Counted from the stretch's first letter, positions 7,229 to 15,461 are shown. The stretch is DNA of 64,000 bases from Collinsella sp. (GCA_019424965.1 JAHYYL010000006.1:23213-87212); one strand, 5' to 3'. Notes: generated from the letters alone by a model not told the origin. Program-made: numbers and translations.

Positions 7229-8395
7229 TTAAGCGGTGAAGGGGTGAATCGTCACGCCCTTGACCACGCGGTTGACCGTGCCGGTGGGGCTCGGCGTATC
7301 GGGCGTGTTGCCCACGCGCACGGAGTTGAGCAGGCTGATTGCCTGGGCAAACATCACGAACGGCAGAGCAAGGTAGCCCTCGGGAAGCGCCTCGTAGCCC
7401 TTAAAGGTGAAGGACTCGCCCTCATAGACAGTAGCGCCATCCTGCTGAACGGCAACGGTGTGCTGAGCAATATCGTCGCCACCGATCTCGTTGAGGATGT
7501 CGATGTCGTACTGACGGGTGTAGGCGTCGTTGTTGACGAACACGAAGACGAGCGTCTTATCGTCGACGAAGGACTTAGGTCCGTGACGATAGCCCATGGA
7601 GGTGTCGTAGGAAGTAGCAACCAGACCGTGAGCGAGCTCGAGGATCTTGAGCTGGCTCTCCTGGGCAAGGCCACCGAAGGAGCCAGAACCCAAGTAGGTC
7701 ACGCGGTTGAAGTCGCCAGCCAGGTAATCGGCGATCTCAGGCTCACGGGAGATGACCTCCTCGCCCATCTTGGCGATGGTCTCGACCCACTCGGCCTTCT
7801 GCTCGTCAGAGGCAGTGTCGAAAATAAGGGTGGAGAGCAGGGTCATGCAGGTGTAGGAACCAGTCATGGCGAAGCCCTTGTCGTTGGCGCGCGGGATGAG
7901 CAGCGTCAGCGCATTGGGATCATCGGCAGACTCGACGGCAAGCTTGCCCTCGGGAGCGCAGGTGATGTTGAGGAACTTGACGTTGTGGACGAGCTCCTTG
8001 GCAACGGCAACGGCGGCAAGGCTCTCGGGGCTGTTACCAGAGCGGGCAAAGGAAACCACGAGCGTGGGATCCTCGGCGCGCAGGAAGTCGCGCGGGGCGC
8101 TCACGATGTCGGTCGTGGCGATGGGCTTAAAGTCGTAGAGATCAGTGTTGCCAGCGTGACGCAGGTACGGGGCGCAGGTATCGCCAACGTAGTCGGACGT
8201 ACCGGCACCGGTGAAGACAACGGACAGACGACCCTCGCCCATAGCGCGAGCCTCGGCCAGGAAGGCCTCGATGGCCTCCTTGTTCTCGCGATAGATGTTG
8301 AGCGTATCACGCCAAAGCTCGGGCTGCTGAGCAATCTCGGCCGTGGTGATCTGGGCGCCGAGCTCGGTGAGCTCCTCGACACTCTTCTCGAACAT
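7229..8395 (-). CDS. agaS: Galactosamine-6-phosphate deaminase/isomerase (SIS domains)
   Basis: The 388-residue product carries two SIS sugar-isomerase domains and matches AgaS in length and order. The first domain has VVFTGAGTSDYVGD (about residues 59-72) and VVSFARSGNSPES (about 113-125); the second has YLGSGSFGGLAQES and YDTSMGYRHGPKSF. AgaS converts galactosamine-6-P to tagatose-6-P with release of ammonia, linking nagA to lacC. The start at 8395 is supported by GAGAGAGG eight bases upstream. Just upstream lie a TATAAT box and a GntR-type operator. The GntR gene lies about 115 bp upstream of the start on the same strand. Confidence 0.92.
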   Translation of the reverse strand: MFEKSVEELTELGAQITTAEIAQQPELWRDTLNIYRENKEAIEAFLAEARAMGEGRLSVVFTGAGTSDYVGDTCAPYLRHAGNTDLYDFKPIATTDIVSAPRDFLRAEDPTLVVSFARSGNSPESLAAVAVAKELVHNVKFLNITCAPEGKLAVESADDPNALTLLIPRANDKGFAMTGSYTCMTLLSTLIFDTASDEQKAEWVETIAKMGEEVISREPEIADYLAGDFNRVTYLGSGSFGGLAQESQLKILELAHGLVATSYDTSMGYRHGPKSFVDDKTLVFVFVNNDAYTRQYDIDILNEIGGDDIAQHTVAVQQDGATVYEGESFTFKGYEALPEGYLALPFVMFAQAISLLNSVRVGNTPDTPSPTGTVNRVVKGVTIHPFTA

Positions 8396-8434
8396 TTCTA
8401 ATACCTCTCTCTAGAAGTAATCCTCTGACGTGCA

Positions 8435-8470
8435 ATTATACACTTCGGTTGGTTATCTGGTAGTAACCAG
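8435..8470 (-). promoter_or_regulatory. agaS promoter with GntR-type operator
   Basis: A minus-strand TATAAT box at 8440-8435 lies 40 bp before the agaS start. Just upstream is the palindrome CTGGTAGTAACCAG at 8457-8470 (CTGGT-N4-ACCAG), placed where the -35 box should be. The form resembles NagR/DasR sites (TGGT...ACCA). A close copy lies before the PTS operon. Confidence 0.75.
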
Positions 8471-8509
8471 TTAAATGCAAAGAATCACCATATGGAAACG
8501 ATGCGAGCA

Positions 8510-9241
8510 CTAGTTACTGCGCTGGTGGTAAACCTTGTATTTAAACTGATCGGCACGAGCAACCGAGAGTGTGTACTCCACTACCTCGTTTGACTCGTTA
8601 TACGTAGTCCTGACCAAATCGAGCACAGGCGAGCCCTCGACAATTCCCAAAAGGTGGGCATCGGTGGGACGGGCTATGCTCGCATAGAACTCCTCTTCGG
8701 CCACGCGAATCTTTTGCTGAAAGTCCTGCTCAATCACATCGTAAAGCGGCTTACGCTCCAGCAGCGGTCGCTTTAGGGACAGAAATTGACGAACCGGTAG
8801 ATAGCTGCGTTCGACCATCATGGGCATGTTGTCGGCAGAGCGAAGGCGCTTGAGCTTAAAAATGCGATCACCGATGCGCAATCCCATATGCTCGGCCAGA
8901 TTCTTATCGGCCTCCATCTCGCAAAACTCGAGAATCGTGGTCTCGGGTTCTCGACCCATCGCGCGCATCTGCTCGGTAAAGCTGTAGGACTGCATAAGAT
9001 TGGTTGCTTTTGCCGAACGGTCGGTCACAAAGGTACCGCGACCGTGCTGCCGAACCACCAGTCCTAAACGCTCCAGTTCCTGCAGAGCCAGGCGTACCGT
9101 AGTGCGCGAGAGACCATAGCGCTCCGAAAGTTCGCGCTCGGAAGGAATCATGTCACCGGCGCGATATTCATGGTCAATCTTTTCGGTCAGAATATCGACC
9201 AGCTGATCGTACAGCGGTTGCTTACGCGCTCCGATCGCCAT
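8510..9241 (-). CDS. GntR-family (HutC/UTRA) transcriptional regulator
   Basis: The 243-residue protein has an N-terminal winged helix (PLYDQLVDIL...IPSERELSERYGLSRTTVRLALQELERLGLV..HGRGTFV, residues 9-71) and a C-terminal UTRA ligand domain (LKRLRSADNMPMMVERSYLP, GSPVLDLVRTTYNESNEVVEYTLS). UTRA members such as NagR/YvoA and AgaR-type GntR proteins sense amino-sugar phosphates. It sits between agaS and the PTS operon, and the palindromes before both suggest that this protein is their regulator, most simply a repressor released by a sugar phosphate; that is inference. GGGAGGATAGG precedes the ATG. A bidirectional terminator separates it from the PTS operon. Confidence 0.9.
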   Translation of the reverse strand: MAIGARKQPLYDQLVDILTEKIDHEYRAGDMIPSERELSERYGLSRTTVRLALQELERLGLVVRQHGRGTFVTDRSAKATNLMQSYSFTEQMRAMGREPETTILEFCEMEADKNLAEHMGLRIGDRIFKLKRLRSADNMPMMVERSYLPVRQFLSLKRPLLERKPLYDVIEQDFQQKIRVAEEEFYASIARPTDAHLLGIVEGSPVLDLVRTTYNESNEVVEYTLSVARADQFKYKVYHQRSN

Positions 9242-9326
9242 CCTATCCTCCCTTTTGCTCGAATTCGGCTAACTACCTAGGGTGTTAAGCATTATCAGTC
9301 CGCAACACCCGAATCATCAAGAAAAC

Positions 9327-9360
9327 AAAAGCCGCGCGCTCTTTCGAGCACGCGGCTTTT
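9327..9360. terminator. Bidirectional terminator after the PTS operon
   Basis: AAAAGCCGCGCGCTC-TTTC-GAGCACGCGGCTTTT: an 11-bp stem with one mismatch, flanked by A and T runs so that it can work on both strands. It ends the minus-strand PTS operon. Confidence 0.9.
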
Positions 9361-9426
9361 AACATACACATGGCTTAAGGGGTCGGGGTGTGAGCCGCGT
9401 AGGGACACACCCCTCAAGCTAGAGCC

Positions 9427-10509
9427 TTACCAGATGCTCGGCCAGAGACCAAGCGGGCCAGCGCCCAGGATGCCCAGGACGAAGAGCAGCAGAATGCCCT
9501 TGGTCGGGGTCCAGCTGTGCTTAGCGAACATGTAGTAAAGCAGCAGCGTAAGCATAAGCGGGACGAGCTTCGGGACGATGGTGTTGAGGGTGTCGGCAAC
9601 GGAGAAGTTGACCGGATCCTCGGTGACGGTGCCGTAGGTAACGGACTCCATGCCGTTGCCCAGATCGGTGACGCCGCACTCGACAGCGTTGCCGTCGGCA
9701 TCGGAAGCGGTAAGGGCGTTGCCGTCCTTATCGGTCATGGCGATGGTACCGGCCTCAGCGGTCTCGGTATCGATGCCCTCCATACCGGTGAAGTTCTCGG
9801 CCTCCTTCTCGGAGACGATCACGGTGTTGGCGGACAGGCCACGAGTGGTGCCGTTGGGGATCTGGAGGTTGATCTGGGTGCCACCCATGGTGACGACCAG
9901 GCAACCGACGACGAAGACGCCCATGATGGAAGCAGCACGCGTGAAGGCCTGCATGTTGGCGGTCAGAGCGTCAATAGCGCTGGTGCCAAGCTTGTAGGAC
10001 CAGTTCATGAGCCAGAAGCGCAGAGCGAACTGGACGACGTTGAAGATCACCAGGAAGATGATCGGTGCAGCGGCGTTGCCGTTGATGGCCATGTTGGAGG
10101 TGATGCCGGCCGTGATAGGCACGAGCGTCAGCCAGAACAGGGCGTCACCGATACCACCGAGCGGGCCCATTGCGGCGACGCGGACGGCGCGGATCGTGGG
10201 GATGTCAACCTTGTTCTGCTCGAGCGAAAGCACGATGCCCATAACAAAGGTGACGAGGAACGGGTGGGTGTTGAAGAACTCCAGGTTGTGGCTCATGGAA
10301 GCCGCGAGGTCGTTCTTGTTGGTGTGGATCTTCTCCAGACCGGGGATGATGGAGTAAAGCCAGCCAGCGGCCTGCATGCGCTCGTAGTTGAACGATGCCT
10401 GCAGGAAGCAGGAGCGCCAAGCCATCTTGTTGAGGGTCTTCTGGTCGAGCTGCGGAGCAGGAGTGAGATCCTCGTAGTGCTCCGGGATCACATACTCATT
10501 AGATGCCAT
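9427..10509 (-). CDS. agaD: PTS mannose/sorbose-family EIID component with large insertion
   Basis: Membrane subunit that together with EIIC forms the sugar channel. The start is taken at 10509 (MASNEYVIPEHYE), which overlaps the end of EIIC by 11 bp, with GGAGGTGA upstream. Family blocks: residues 24-60 (KTLNKMAWRSCFLQASFNYERMQ), FFNTHPFLVTFVMGIVLSLEQ, AAMGPLGGIGDALFW around residues 112-126, and the C-terminal IVPKLVPLMLTLLLYY and GILLLFVLGILGAGPLG segments. It has 360 residues, while AgaD/ManZ proteins have about 265-285. The excess is a hydrophilic, Thr/Asp/Gly-rich stretch at about residues 218-300, with repeats such as TDKDGNALTASDADGNAV, between membrane segments. Confidence 0.92.
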   Translation of the reverse strand: MASNEYVIPEHYEDLTPAPQLDQKTLNKMAWRSCFLQASFNYERMQAAGWLYSIIPGLEKIHTNKNDLAASMSHNLEFFNTHPFLVTFVMGIVLSLEQNKVDIPTIRAVRVAAMGPLGGIGDALFWLTLVPITAGITSNMAINGNAAAPIIFLVIFNVVQFALRFWLMNWSYKLGTSAIDALTANMQAFTRAASIMGVFVVGCLVVTMGGTQINLQIPNGTTRGLSANTVIVSEKEAENFTGMEGIDTETAEAGTIAMTDKDGNALTASDADGNAVECGVTDLGNGMESVTYGTVTEDPVNFSVADTLNTIVPKLVPLMLTLLLYYMFAKHSWTPTKGILLLFVLGILGAGPLGLWPSIW

Positions 10510-11299
10510 CTTCGAAGTCACCTCCGTCAGAAACAGCTGCACCCTTCAGCTCGGTCTGCTGCTGGAAGTCCCAGAAAGCGATGCCGAAGCCGATGAGAGC
10601 GAGGATGAGCAGAGCAGGGGTTGCCAGCGAATCGTTGGCAACGGTGATGAGCGCGAGGCCAAAGCCCATGAGGAAGAAGCCCCACATATCGCGGTTCATC
10701 ATAACCTTGAGCAGGACGGCGAAGCCGACGAAGCGCATCATGCCGCCTGCAGCGGACAGACCGGTCTGCAGCCAAGTCGGGATGGCAGAAGCGATGGTCT
10801 GACCGATGGTAGCGCCAGCGATGAAGAACAGGGTGACGACGACAGCGAAAATCAGGCCGAGCAGAGCCATGGCGAAGTAGTTCAGGCGCTCGATGCCCTT
10901 GGTGTCCGCGTTGTGAGCCATGTTATCGGCCGTGGACATAAGCGGGGACATAAGCGTGAAGACCAGGGTAACGCCAAGCTGGCCAAGCAGAGCGAACGGA
11001 ATGGCGAGGCCGACTGCCGCGTTGGGCTCGAGGCCCGTGGCGATAGCGAGAATGGCTGCCATGATGCCGCCGATGACGGCGTTAGGCGGCTGAGCGCCTC
11101 CGATCGGCATGTTGCCGATCGTCATGAGCTGATAGGTACCACCCACGAGAAGACCGGTGTTGAGGTCGCCAAGGATAAGACCGATGACGGCGCCGGTGAC
11201 GATGGGCTGATAGAGAGACTCGAGGAAGTCAAACTGGTCGATTGCCGCGATGAACGTAACAACGAAGACCAGAGCGATCTGGATGATCGAGTATTCCAT
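10499..11299 (-). CDS. agaC: PTS mannose/sorbose-family EIIC component
   Basis: A polytopic 266-residue membrane protein of normal EIIC length. It begins MEYSIIQIALVFVVTFIAAID and carries the family blocks LYQPIVTGAVIGLILGDLNTGLLVGGTYQLMTIG and NMPIGGAQPPNAVIGGIMAAILA, which contribute to sugar binding and the pore. About seven hydrophobic segments follow up to residue 245, then a short acidic tail. The ATG at 11299 follows GAAAGGAGGAGCAAG. It is the fourth gene of the A-YajC-B-C-D operon, with its stop overlapped by EIID. The GalNAc/galactosamine assignment rests on the neighbouring agaS and nagA; mannose-family specificity cannot be read directly. Confidence 0.93.
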   Translation of the reverse strand: MEYSIIQIALVFVVTFIAAIDQFDFLESLYQPIVTGAVIGLILGDLNTGLLVGGTYQLMTIGNMPIGGAQPPNAVIGGIMAAILAIATGLEPNAAVGLAIPFALLGQLGVTLVFTLMSPLMSTADNMAHNADTKGIERLNYFAMALLGLIFAVVVTLFFIAGATIGQTIASAIPTWLQTGLSAAGGMMRFVGFAVLLKVMMNRDMWGFFLMGFGLALITVANDSLATPALLILALIGFGIAFWDFQQQTELKGAAVSDGGDFEDGI

Positions 11300-11389
11300 C
11301 TTGCTCCTCCTTTCAAAATGTATGTACGCACTTTGGATATCACGTACAGAACGTCAGGGTTTCACTCCTGACAACGTGGATCACGAGGA

Positions 11390-11872
11390 TTACGAGAAGA
11401 GCTTGCTCGTGTCCTCAACAGGCGTGCTCGGAACGCGCCTGATCTCCAACTCCACCCCCAATTCCTGCAGCTCTTTAAACGCAGCGACATCCTCGTCGTT
11501 AACTGCGACGGAGGTGGCGACTTGGCGCTTTCCTTCCGACATGTGCATGTTGCCGATGTTTACCTTCTTTATAGGCACACCGCCCTTGACGAGCGTAAGC
11601 ACGTCTTCCGGTGTTTCGGCCACGATGAAGATCTTCTGGCGCGGGCTCGCCTTGCCAATGACGTCGATGGTCTTCTGCAGGGAGAAGAAACGCGTAGCGA
11701 CGCCGGCGGGAGCGGCCATCTTCATGAGGTTCTGGCGCATGGTGTTGGACGCCACGTCGTCGTTGGCGACGAGGATGAGGTTGGAGCCCAGGGTGGAGTT
11801 CCACTGGGTTGCAACCTGACCATGAACCAGTCGGTTATCGATGCGGGTAAGAAGAATGTTGGGTTCTGCCAT
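11390..11872 (-). CDS. agaB: PTS mannose-family EIIB component
   Basis: A cytoplasmic 160-residue EIIB that accepts phosphate from EIIA and passes it to the sugar. The active-site motif RIDNRLVHGQV is intact, with histidine 17. The rest follows the family: NLILVANDDVASN, TRFFSLQKTIDVI, KGGVPIKKVNIGNMHMSEGKRQ and a C-terminal FKELQELGVELEIR. The start follows AAAGGAAGCTGATCAAC. It lies between the YajC-like gene and EIIC. A second, histidine-less EIIB at 1693-2175 is closely related. Confidence 0.93.
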   Translation of the reverse strand: MAEPNILLTRIDNRLVHGQVATQWNSTLGSNLILVANDDVASNTMRQNLMKMAAPAGVATRFFSLQKTIDVIGKASPRQKIFIVAETPEDVLTLVKGGVPIKKVNIGNMHMSEGKRQVATSVAVNDEDVAAFKELQELGVELEIRRVPSTPVEDTSKLFS

Positions 11873-11908
11873 GTTGATCAGCTTCCTTTCGATATTTGCT
11901 GACGACAG

Positions 11909-12190
11909 TTACTTGATCTCCTGAATCGCGTAACGCGAAACATCTACGACGGCTCCGGATCGGACTTTGATCTGGACCTTCTCGCCTTCGATGCCTTTGA
12001 CGGTTCCGTAGATACCGCCGGCGAAAAGAACCTCCTGACCCGGCTTGAGCTCGGTGTGCAGCTCCTTGAAGTACCTCTGCTTCTTCTTCATGTTGATTTG
12101 CGACCAGATGGTGTAAATCAAGCCCATGATGACAAGCAGGCCTAAAAGGGCGACCGAGGAGCTCAGGACGTTGGCTCCGAAATCGGCCAT
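11909..12190 (-). CDS. YajC-like small membrane protein inside the PTS operon
   Basis: A 93-residue protein with one N-terminal transmembrane segment (about residues 9-29, SSSVALLGLLVIMGLIYTIW) followed by QINMKKKQRYFKELHTELKPGQEVLFAGGIYGTVKGIEGEKVQIKV, the classic YajC cytoplasmic beta domain. Canonical YajC is an accessory subunit of the SecDF translocase. Here the gene is translationally coupled to EIIA (overlapping TAATG) and lies before EIIB, so it belongs to the sugar-transport operon. No secD or secF is nearby. It may help insert or stabilise the EIIC/EIID membrane complex; that is inference. Confidence 0.85.
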   Translation of the reverse strand: MADFGANVLSSSVALLGLLVIMGLIYTIWSQINMKKKQRYFKELHTELKPGQEVLFAGGIYGTVKGIEGEKVQIKVRSGAVVDVSRYAIQEIK

Positions 12191-12633
12191 TAGATGCCGT
12201 CCTCGTCGCCGAAGATATCCTCTTCCTCGGAGCCGGCAACGGATGCAACCGTCTGGGCGGTGATGCCCGTCTGGCCAACGGTCACGGCCTGCTCGCCAAG
12301 CTCGGCGAGCGTGGCATTGCCGCGGAGGAACAGAAGCTCAATAACCATGGGAAGGTTGGTGCCAGTCAGAACCTCGACGTTGTCGACATCCTGGGCAATC
12401 ATCATCGACTGGTTGAACGGGGTACCACCGAGCAAGTCGGTAAAGACGAGCACGCCATCGCACTCCTCGCGCATGGCGGTAATGGCGGCGCGGAGATCCT
12501 CACCGTAGGATGCGGCCTGGTCGCCCTCAAAAGGAACGACGGTAAAAGCAGGCTGGTCGCCGGCAACCATAGCGATAGCGCTTGCAAGGCCGGGTGCGAA
12601 CTGTCCATGACCGGTAAGAATAAAGCCAACCAT
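12190..12633 (-). CDS. agaF: PTS mannose-family EIIA component
   Basis: First gene of the PTS operon. The cytoplasmic 147-residue EIIA takes phosphate from HPr on histidine 9 in the N-terminal ILTGHGQFA motif. The fold is supported by VPFEGDQAASYGEDL, GVLVFTDLLGGTPFNQS (residues 60-76, the family signature D-L-x-G-G-T-P) and NLPMVIELL. The C-terminal 25 residues are acidic (GSEEEDIFGDEDGI). GGAAGGG lies before the ATG. The gene is preceded by about 700 bp of regulatory DNA containing GntR-type half sites. Confidence 0.93.
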   Translation of the reverse strand: MVGFILTGHGQFAPGLASAIAMVAGDQPAFTVVPFEGDQAASYGEDLRAAITAMREECDGVLVFTDLLGGTPFNQSMMIAQDVDNVEVLTGTNLPMVIELLFLRGNATLAELGEQAVTVGQTGITAQTVASVAGSEEEDIFGDEDGI

Positions 12634-12639
12634 TCAAAT

Positions 12640-13297
12640 TTCCCTTCCGAAGGTGTGTACGATCTGAGTCCGATGATTTTCGGAAGCCAGCGGGCGCTCG
12701 CCCTTAAAGCTTCTTAGAAAGCGTTCTTTGAAGACCAGTGGTTTCTAAACTGGTAGTAACCACGTGACGTGTTGTTGTCACTATATCACCCCAGAAGAGG
12801 TCGCTTTCGTTGATTCATACGCTAAAACGTTTTTGCACCGCTCACGGTGATATTTCGACCGTTTACCGCTCGTTAACACTTCTACCTGCGGTTTTGAAAC
12901 CGTTTCGAAACGCTTTGGCAAAAGAACGGATCTTTCCCGGTGTCTAAACAACGCAGGGCGGCTAAAAATAGCGTGTAGAAAAATTGCAGGTCATTGTGAA
13001 GATATGTGAATTGGTCTTTTTGACTTAATACCAGTTAGAACCAGTTTTGAGATTATCGGTGAACGGTAGTTTTCGACCGTTCACCGGTTACTTGTAATCG
13101 TTTGCAGCTGTTTTCCCATATGAATTAGGGAAACCCGGTGGAGCGCTTGCGCGATCAAAGGAAATTTTGGCATTTGTCCTTATCCCCCGCGCGTCAAACT
13201 CCCGCATCCATAAGTGAGCCAATAGCTCACGCTAATCGTTTTCAATCATTACTTACTCAGTATCCGTAATTATTTATCGTTTATCGTTAATTCTGAT
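12640..13297. promoter_or_regulatory. Long regulatory region between the PTS operon and the DUF2975 gene
   Basis: About 650 bp with no gene recognised. It holds a GntR-like site CTGGTAGTAACCA at 12750-12762, with an adjoining ACCAGTGGT at 12734-12742; two tandem ACCAG half sites (13030-13034 and 13040-13044); an 11-bp perfect inverted repeat CGGTGAACGGT/ACCGTTCACCG at 13057-13086; and a second copy of its right half, TTTCGACCGTTTACCG, at 12853-12868. A minus-strand TATAGT lies just upstream of the 12750 site. Confidence 0.65.
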
Positions 13298-13336
13298 ATG
13301 ATACAAGTATCATCCAAAACGCCGATTGGAGGGGTT

Positions 13337-13975
13337 ATGGTCCATCGAAACGCGTCTATATCGAATGACACCATCAGCCGCGAACAGACGGTAGCCAAAC
13401 TGAGGAAGCTCGCTCGCATCTGCAAATGGGCCACGATCTGCATTACCACCGCGCTCGCTCTGGGGCTCCTCGCAGTCATTGCGATTGACCTTCTACTCAT
13501 ATTGCCTGGCCTCTCCCAAGGCTCGTGCCTCCAATCCGTAGAACTTCAAGCCGGCGAAGGGCCGTGCCTTGCTATCGTCGGCACCGATGCGCAGGCCCCA
13601 CTTATGCTCGTCGCACACGATGGTCACACTGCCATAGGGAGCCTCTTGATGACATGTCTCGCGCTTACCATCGCGCTAAGCGTGCGCAGGCTTTTCTTCA
13701 ACATTGAAAAGGAAGGCAGGCCCTTTGACCTTGAATGTAACCAGACACTTCGTCGAGTAGGACATTTATTCCTTATCGGCGGCGTTGCCGTGAGGCTTCT
13801 TGGCGCCGTAATCACGGGAATGATACTCTCAGGATTTGGCGGCAGCTTTACGGATGCGTTCGTCGGCCAGTTATTCGAGCCCTCCATGCTCTTTGCAGGC
13901 CTGATTATTTGCCTGATTGCCAGCATCTTCCGCTACGGGTATATCCTGCAAAAACAAGATGACGAGTTGCTCTAG
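13337..13975 (+). CDS. DUF2975 membrane protein
   Basis: A 212-residue integral membrane protein of the DUF2975 (YoaS-like) family with four predicted transmembrane segments: about residues 31-57 (ICKWATICITTALALGLLAVIAIDLLLIL), 98-116, 140-160 and 183-203. The strand order and the R-x-L-F-F-N-I-E-K-E-G-R-P-F segment between TM2 and TM3 are typical. The start at 13337 is chosen because GGAGGGG lies directly upstream; an in-frame ATG at 13298 has none. It is followed nine bases later by a small HTH gene, the arrangement seen for YoaS/YozG pairs, where the HTH protein is thought to work with the membrane partner. Function is unknown. Confidence 0.85.
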   Translation: MVHRNASISNDTISREQTVAKLRKLARICKWATICITTALALGLLAVIAIDLLLILPGLSQGSCLQSVELQAGEGPCLAIVGTDAQAPLMLVAHDGHTAIGSLLMTCLALTIALSVRRLFFNIEKEGRPFDLECNQTLRRVGHLFLIGGVAVRLLGAVITGMILSGFGGSFTDAFVGQLFEPSMLFAGLIICLIASIFRYGYILQKQDDELL

Positions 13976-13984
13976 GGGGAATCC

Positions 13985-14224
13985 ATGATTATTCTGCGGC
14001 TTGACCGCATGCTCGCCGAACGCAAGATTTCATCCAAAGAGCTTGCGGAACGTGTGGGCATCTCCCAGGTCAATATGTCACGCATTAAGACGGGCAAGGT
14101 TTCTGCCATACGTTTTTCAACTCTTGACGCGATATGCCGGGCACTCGACTGCCAACCGGGCGATGTACTGGAATATATATCCGACGATGAAGCCGATAGC
14201 CTTTTTGGGCTTAACGATGAATAG
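13985..14224 (+). CDS. YozG-like Cro/CI-family HTH regulator
   Basis: A 79-residue XRE-type DNA-binding protein: MLAERKISSKELAERVGISQVNMSRIKTGKVSAIRFSTLDAICRALDCQPGDVLEY spans the five-helix fold, with the recognition helix at SQVNMSRIK. The short acidic C-terminus (SDDEADSLFGLNDE) is typical of YozG-type proteins. The ATG at 13985 follows TAGGGGGAATCC. It forms a two-gene unit with the DUF2975 gene. From its stop to 14339 nothing was recognised. Confidence 0.9.
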   Translation: MIILRLDRMLAERKISSKELAERVGISQVNMSRIKTGKVSAIRFSTLDAICRALDCQPGDVLEYISDDEADSLFGLNDE

Positions 14225-14338
14225 CCATAATTAGACTGCCGACCACGCTCTCAACGCAAGTGGGCCGCCAGAACGACTTCCGTACTGGTGGGCTATTTGC
14301 TGTCTATCGGCTAGATGCTCGATGAGCCGTGCAACTCT

Positions 14339-15424
14339 TTACGCAAACAGGCCGTAGATGCTGATGTTGGCCTTGGCGTAGAGGCCGTTAGCATACTCGG
14401 TCCACTTGGAGCTGGCGCTCGAAGCCTGCGAGGAATACTGCTGGTAGGCGGTGTAATAGGCGGTCATGGCCTGCTTATAGGTGGCGCTGTCGGCCGTAAA
14501 GGCATCATCGGCAAAGGCCTTGGCATAGGTGCTGTCGGCATCCTTCCAGGCGCCCTTCTCGCTATCCCACTCGTCGCCGGCAAGGTTGATGATGTAGTCG
14601 GCGTAGTCCTTGCTCGCGGTCTCCTCGTTGCCGTCAGCAGGCTCGGTCGGGGCGGTCGGCATGCTTGCGGAGCTGTCGCCGACCTTCTTCTTGTAGAGCT
14701 TCTGCAACGTCGCGGACTGGCGGACGATCTGCTTGGCCTGGTCCTTGGACACGCCATACTGCGTGGCCATGGTCTTGTAGTCCGAAGTGCCGATGGAATC
14801 CTCGGCGTACTTCTTCATTTCCTTGGAAGAAACGGTAATGCCCTCGTCCTCGGCAGCATCCAGCAGGATCTTGTTGCGCACGTAGGACAGGATGACGTCG
14901 GCAGAAGGAGCAGTATAGTTGCCGTCACTATCCTTGACGGTGTCGAGGCTGTACTGGCTCTCGATGGCCTCACGCGCGGTGATGTCGCTCTTCTTGCCGT
15001 TGTAGCTATAGCTTGCCACGGTCGAATCGAGCTGGTCCTCGGTGAGGGTCGCCGAGCCAACACCCTTGCCGCCAAAACCACCGTTGCCGATAAAGAAGCC
15101 GACCACCGCAGCGATCACGATAGCGACCACAAAGGCGGCAATCATCGTCTTCTTGTGCTTGGATGTATGGTCGTCTTCGTCGGAGTCGTCGTCCTCGTCC
15201 TGCTCCTCGGGCATCAGATTCTCGTCAGCGGCATCCGCGGCAATCTGAGCCTCCAGGCGGGCGTCCTCCTCCTCGGCCGTCGTACCGGCAGCAATGTGCT
15301 CGGCAGACGTACCGGCGACCAGATCGATCTTCTCGTCCTCATCACCGTCGGGTCCTTCGCCGCGCTCGATGATCTGGATGCCGTCGATCTCGTCCTTCTC
15401 GTCCTTCTTTTGAATCAGACCCAT
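14339..15424 (-). CDS. Membrane-anchored SurA-N-like (foldase-type) protein
   Basis: The 361-residue protein has an acidic, disordered cytoplasmic N-terminus (residues 1-90, ending EEQDEDDDSDEDDHTSKHKK), one transmembrane helix (about 94-114, MIAAFVVAIVIAAVVGFFIG) and an extracytoplasmic helical domain. In that domain VASYSYNGKKSDITAREAIESQ, VRNKILLDAAEDEGITVSSKEMKKYAED and TQYGVSKDQAKQIVRQSATLQKLYKKKV follow the pattern of SurA/PrsA N-terminal chaperone domains. No peptidyl-prolyl isomerase (parvulin) domain is seen. The start follows AAGGAGTAACTGAT. It is downstream of no obvious operon partner and probably monocistronic. A chaperone role outside the membrane is inference. Confidence 0.75.
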   Translation of the reverse strand: MGLIQKKDEKDEIDGIQIIERGEGPDGDEDEKIDLVAGTSAEHIAAGTTAEEEDARLEAQIAADAADENLMPEEQDEDDDSDEDDHTSKHKKTMIAAFVVAIVIAAVVGFFIGNGGFGGKGVGSATLTEDQLDSTVASYSYNGKKSDITAREAIESQYSLDTVKDSDGNYTAPSADVILSYVRNKILLDAAEDEGITVSSKEMKKYAEDSIGTSDYKTMATQYGVSKDQAKQIVRQSATLQKLYKKKVGDSSASMPTAPTEPADGNEETASKDYADYIINLAGDEWDSEKGAWKDADSTYAKAFADDAFTADSATYKQAMTAYYTAYQQYSSQASSASSKWTEYANGLYAKANISIYGLFA

Positions 15425-15461
15425 ATCAGTTACTCCTTGTTAGGAAACATAGTCCTCAATA

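Noticed and set aside
12891..12906. CcpA cre site TGAAACCGTTTCGA
   Set aside because: Two mismatches to the consensus, and CcpA is not expected in Actinobacteria. It is better seen as part of an uncharacterised palindromic region.
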